NCBI GenBank assembly: GCA_964467985.1
Contig: CAYXTP010000016.1
Coordinates: 1-64,000, forward strand
Reading direction: 5' to 3'
Length of the DNA: 64,000 bases
Source: GCA-2720975 sp964467985
Lineage (GTDB): Bacteria > Planctomycetota > UBA1135 > GCA-002686595
Part shown: in pieces, positions 61,419 through 64,000 of the stretch
Numbering within the stretch: position 1 is the stretch's first letter
How the letters are laid out: each line of letters opens with the position of its first letter
Made by a program: the position numbers and the translations under genes
The notes under the pieces: model-generated
The model's input: the letters and a program-made list of their open reading frames with translations, nothing else
Told to the model about the DNA's origin: nothing
Databases searched by the model: none

Positions 61419-62878
61419 TAGCGGCTTCCTCCGTCGTCGCCGGCCTTCTTGCGTCCGTCTTCAACAACTTCCGGCTCCTCTCCCTTGGACTCGGTGCCCT
61501 CGGGGACAACGCCTTCCAGGAGGTACTGGGTGCGGACGTCTTTCGAGCGGTCGTAGACCAGGTTGCCGTCGATCACGACGTACTCGACGAACGATGTCAC
61601 CGAGAGGGGATCGCCCGAGGTCAACAGCACGTTGCCGGAGGCTCCTACGCTCAGGCTGCCCACTTCTCCCGTGAGTCCCAGCATGCTGGCCGGGGTCGTG
61701 GTGATGGCAGCGAGAGCCTCGGCGCGGGTGAACCCGTGGGCCATGCACATGGCCGCTTGGAACCACAGAGACTCGCTGGTTGAGTTGCGCGAAGACAGGG
61801 CGAAGGGGATGCCCTTCTCTTTGAACACACCGGGGATAAAGACCTCCTCTTCCTCTTCCGTCTTGGGGTCCGTCTCGGTCCGCACGAGAGTCGCGTCCAG
61901 GACCACTGAAACGCCGGCTTCGGCGATCAGATCAGCGGCCTTCCAGCATGAGTCGTCCAGCACCAAGGTCGTGCGGTCCAGAAAACCGTTGTCCGTAGCG
62001 ATCTCAAGCGCCAGACGCACGTCCATCGGGGCGGCGCAGTAGATCCATGCGGGCACACGACCCTCGACAAGGTCGAGCAAGGTTTCTTGTTTCTCATCTA
62101 CCTCGCCGCGGGGCACAAGCTCCAGGCCCTCAACTGTCCAGCCCTTGCTGCTCATGGCGCGACCCTTGCCGCCTTCCCCGGTCAGGTCCCGACCTTGGTA
62201 GAGAGCTTCACGCCGGGCGTAGTCCTTGCCGTCACGTTTCTCCTGCACCAACTCTTCCAGGTGGGTGCGCAAGCCGGTGAACGCTGCTCGCAGGGTCTGG
62301 GCTTGGGTTGCACGTGACCTACCGCGGCCAGGTGACGTGCTGATCTTCAAGCCAGAGCGCGGGCGCACGAGCATCTCTTCTACTGTCATTCCGTAGGGCT
62401 TGACCACCATGCCCACGGCCCCGATGACGCAGGCGCTACCGTGCTGCACGTTCACTGTGGTGATGCCCGACCGCAAGCAGTCCTCGAAGTAGAAGGCCAC
62501 CGGATCGATGGAGTCCCGCACGTCCAAGAACGGTGCGACCTGTACCGATTCGTTGGGGCGGTCCATGCCCGAAGAGGTGTGCGCTTCCACAAACCCGGGA
62601 TAGGCCTCCAGGTGTGGCACGTCCAGCACCTCGGCGTCCCAGGGGATCTTGACGGAATCGGCCGCGCCCACCGCGGTAATCCGGCCGCCCTCGATCACGA
62701 TTACGCCATTGGGGATGGCATCACCCGCAAGGGTGTGGACGGTGCCGGCTCGAATGGCGTACTTCTCACCGGCCTGGGCAGACGCCGAGAGCAAGAAGAC
62801 ACATCCGAACAGGCCTAGAGTGAAGGCCAGGTGAGATTGGGCGATCCGTTGAAGGAAGCGTGTGAATTGCTGGATCAT
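61418..62878 (-). CDS. exported amidohydrolase-superfamily protein with partial metal site (array member 8)
   Basis: A 486-aa protein starting at ATG 62878, with signal peptide (LAFTLGLFGCVFLLSASAQA). AYPGFVEAHTSSGMD keeps the first His of HxH but has Ser for the second; SGITTVNVQHGSACVIGAVG, TTTPASMLGLTGEVGSLSVG and SGNVLLTSGDPLSVTS complete the family frame. The strand-8 Asp position reads ALSSRNSTSE, so it is lost. Its paired module layout resembles members 7 and 9 more than the intact enzymes. A short C-terminal charged tail (Glu/Lys/Asp) follows. Its TAA overlaps the member 7 start. Confidence 0.89.
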   Translation of the reverse strand: MIQQFTRFLQRIAQSHLAFTLGLFGCVFLLSASAQAGEKYAIRAGTVHTLAGDAIPNGVIVIEGGRITAVGAADSVKIPWDAEVLDVPHLEAYPGFVEAHTSSGMDRPNESVQVAPFLDVRDSIDPVAFYFEDCLRSGITTVNVQHGSACVIGAVGMVVKPYGMTVEEMLVRPRSGLKISTSPGRGRSRATQAQTLRAAFTGLRTHLEELVQEKRDGKDYARREALYQGRDLTGEGGKGRAMSSKGWTVEGLELVPRGEVDEKQETLLDLVEGRVPAWIYCAAPMDVRLALEIATDNGFLDRTTLVLDDSCWKAADLIAEAGVSVVLDATLVRTETDPKTEEEEEVFIPGVFKEKGIPFALSSRNSTSESLWFQAAMCMAHGFTRAEALAAITTTPASMLGLTGEVGSLSVGASGNVLLTSGDPLSVTSFVEYVVIDGNLVYDRSKDVRTQYLLEGVVPEGTESKGEEPEVVEDGRKKAGDDGGSR

Positions 62879-62893
62879 CGCGGGGGTGGCTTT

Positions 62894-62922
62894 GGGGTTC
62901 GACTGATTCGGGGTTCGACTGA
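62894..62922. repeat. short direct repeat between array members 8 and 9
   Basis: GGGGTTCGACTGA occurs at 62894-62906 and again at 62910-62922 (period 16 bases), in the 77-base gap upstream of member 8. It could be a regulator site or replication slippage. Confidence 0.8.
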
Positions 62923-62955
62923 GGGGAAGAGTGTTCGTTGTAGGAATCGGGTGGA

Positions 62956-64000
62956 TCAGCGGGGATCGACGACGACGGCGCCGTCGATGACCACACCGAC
63001 AACTCGGGAGGTGGAGGCGAAGGGGCGACCGCTCCAAAGAGCGAGGTCGGCATCCATGCCTTCGGCTACAGCGCCTAGACGGTCCGCCATGCCCAGTAGG
63101 GCGGCGGGTGCCGAGGTGACGCTCGCTAGGGCCTGGTCAAAAGTCAGGCCCCCGCGCATGGCAAAGCCGGCCTGGCTCCCGAGCGAGCTCGGGCCCGGCC
63201 CAGCGCCGTGAGCGGAGAGGCAGACGGTCAGACCTTCGTCGACCAAAAGTTTGGCCGTGTTCCATGAGAAGAAGGCTCCATCGCCGACGCGGCCGCCGGG
63301 ACTGTGGGGAGGCAACACCACGGAAGTACCGTTGCGCACAAGTATGGCGGGCTCTTTCCAAGCTTCTGCAGCAGCGTCGATGACTAGATCGAGATCGCCA
63401 AAGCCCTCGCGTTGCATTTCTTCGTCCAGATAGACGGCGGTGCGGATGTCCTGGGTCGTCCAGGCTTGGATCATCAACGTGCGTTCTCCGGCCAGGGCCG
63501 CACGCAGCTCGGCCGACCCTGGAAAGTCCTTCTCGGGCAGACGGGTTGCAGCGACCGCGTCAAAGAACGCCTTGCGCCATTCCCACTCCACGCCCATGCG
63601 GGTCGTCGGCCGGCGGGAGAAGAAATCCGTCGGGCGGCCGAAAGCCGGGTGGTTTGCGCTTGAGGGTTCGGTTCCGATGGCCCCGCGCAAAATGGCTCGG
63701 CTCGACAGGCGCCGAGCTTCGATCTCCATCGGGCCGTGAGTCTTGACGGCCACTCCGCGGCCTCCGATCACGTTGCGATCCAAGGGGTTGATCAGGATCG
63801 TCGTAACGCCAGTACGGGCCAGGCGCGCAAAGCGCTTGTCGTACAGGTTGACCGAGCCCGCCACATCGAGATGCGGCTGCACCTCGGTGACCTGCTCCAC
63901 GGAGCTAAAGCCCGTGTTCAAGCGCGCCGAGAGATCGATCATGCCTGCCGTGACAGCCTTCACCTGCAGCACGCCCTCGGGTGCACTGCGCCCAGGACGC
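62956..64000 (-). CDS. amidohydrolase-superfamily protein lacking HxH (array member 9; 5' end beyond window)
   Basis: The frame is open to the right edge, so the N-terminus is missing; 347 residues are seen, beginning within the sandwich domain. VTAGMIDLSARLNTG stands where PGLIDxHxH is expected, so both His are replaced (Ser, Arg). RTGVTTILINPLDRNVIGGRG and AVKTHGPME, then VTSAPAALLGMADRLGAV and GMDADLALWSGRPF, confirm the family. CLSAHGAGPG at strand 8 shows no metal Asp. It is the first array gene visible, 77 bases upstream of member 8; the array may continue past the window. A GTG at 63972 is in frame but lies within the domain and is not the start. Confidence 0.88.
   Translation of the reverse strand, partial: RPGRSAPEGVLQVKAVTAGMIDLSARLNTGFSSVEQVTEVQPHLDVAGSVNLYDKRFARLARTGVTTILINPLDRNVIGGRGVAVKTHGPMEIEARRLSSRAILRGAIGTEPSSANHPAFGRPTDFFSRRPTTRMGVEWEWRKAFFDAVAATRLPEKDFPGSAELRAALAGERTLMIQAWTTQDIRTAVYLDEEMQREGFGDLDLVIDAAAEAWKEPAILVRNGTSVVLPPHSPGGRVGDGAFFSWNTAKLLVDEGLTVCLSAHGAGPGPSSLGSQAGFAMRGGLTFDQALASVTSAPAALLGMADRLGAVAEGMDADLALWSGRPFASTSRVVGVVIDGAVVVDPR

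Noticed and set aside
1..64000. CRISPR arrays, tRNA, rRNA, prophage or complete insertion sequences
   Set aside because: No regularly spaced repeats, cloverleaf or rRNA-like segments, and no integrase or intact transposase were seen on either strand.

Overview
The window is GC-rich bacterial chromosome with dense, mostly minus-strand operons. Its gene content points to a planctomycete: five sulfatases, CRTAC1-type FG-GAP/ASPIC proteins, a prenyltransferase-fold giant exported protein, Tat- and Sec-exported hydrolases, and a C-terminal domain with YCSPA, NQxGxFL, GNxCLGG and SNFTDG signatures that I associate with uncultured or marine Planctomycetota. The phylum call is inference from content; there is no rRNA, tRNA or marker gene to settle it. 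No CRISPR array and no intact mobile element were seen.

Layout. 1-2.6 kb: a truncated Tat-exported endonuclease/phosphatase, a sulfatase and DUF2200. 2.7-7.9 kb: a small island in which an AbiEi/AbiEii toxin-antitoxin pair (the toxin with a C-terminal WYL-like domain) lies between a decayed 81-codon copy of an ATP-grasp gene and its intact 342-aa paralogue, with a probable transposase remnant at the right junction, followed by a second sulfatase. 8-9.3 kb: an exported L-type lectin with a strong terminator. 9.8-13.2 kb: the VTC / DUF4956 / CotH module. 13.2-17.2 kb: sulfatase plus asparaginase, then qmcA/nfeD. 17.4-22.3 kb: a SbcD/SbcC-like (YhaO/YhaN) nuclease pair. 22.3-31.9 kb: a minus-strand run of prenyltransferase-fold protein, GHMP (glucuronokinase-like) kinase, nucleotidyltransferase, Gfo/Idh/MocA oxidoreductase and two lipoprotein sulfatases, which looks like uronate or sulfated-sugar salvage. 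32-34.7 kb: pseudopilin-like protein, DUF1858-rhodanese, and an exported esterase carrying the same C-terminal domain as the lectin.

34.7-39 kb: a molybdopterin oxidoreductase with a fused four-cluster ferredoxin/NrfD partner. 39.1-43.7 kb: an alpha/beta-hydrolase lacking its serine nucleophile, then a TPR/CRTAC1 pair. 43.8-47.3 kb: a translationally coupled trio of an APC permease fused to EIIA and RCK_C domains, an iodotyrosine-deiodinase-like flavoprotein with the complete Glu-Tyr-Lys triad, and an unknown protein. 47.4-49.5 kb: an octaheme HAO-like cytochrome c with an uncharacterised membrane partner. 49.5-50.6 kb: a TrpD2-like protein.

50.8-64 kb is the most unusual part: nine consecutive, co-directional, mostly overlapping genes for exported amidohydrolase-superfamily proteins. 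Four tandem paralogues keep the HxH metal motif and downstream His/His/Asp ligands. The five genes flanking them on either side keep the family fold signatures but have lost the complete HxH motif. A secreted system mixing active enzymes and pseudoenzymes is the leading candidate for something undescribed here.
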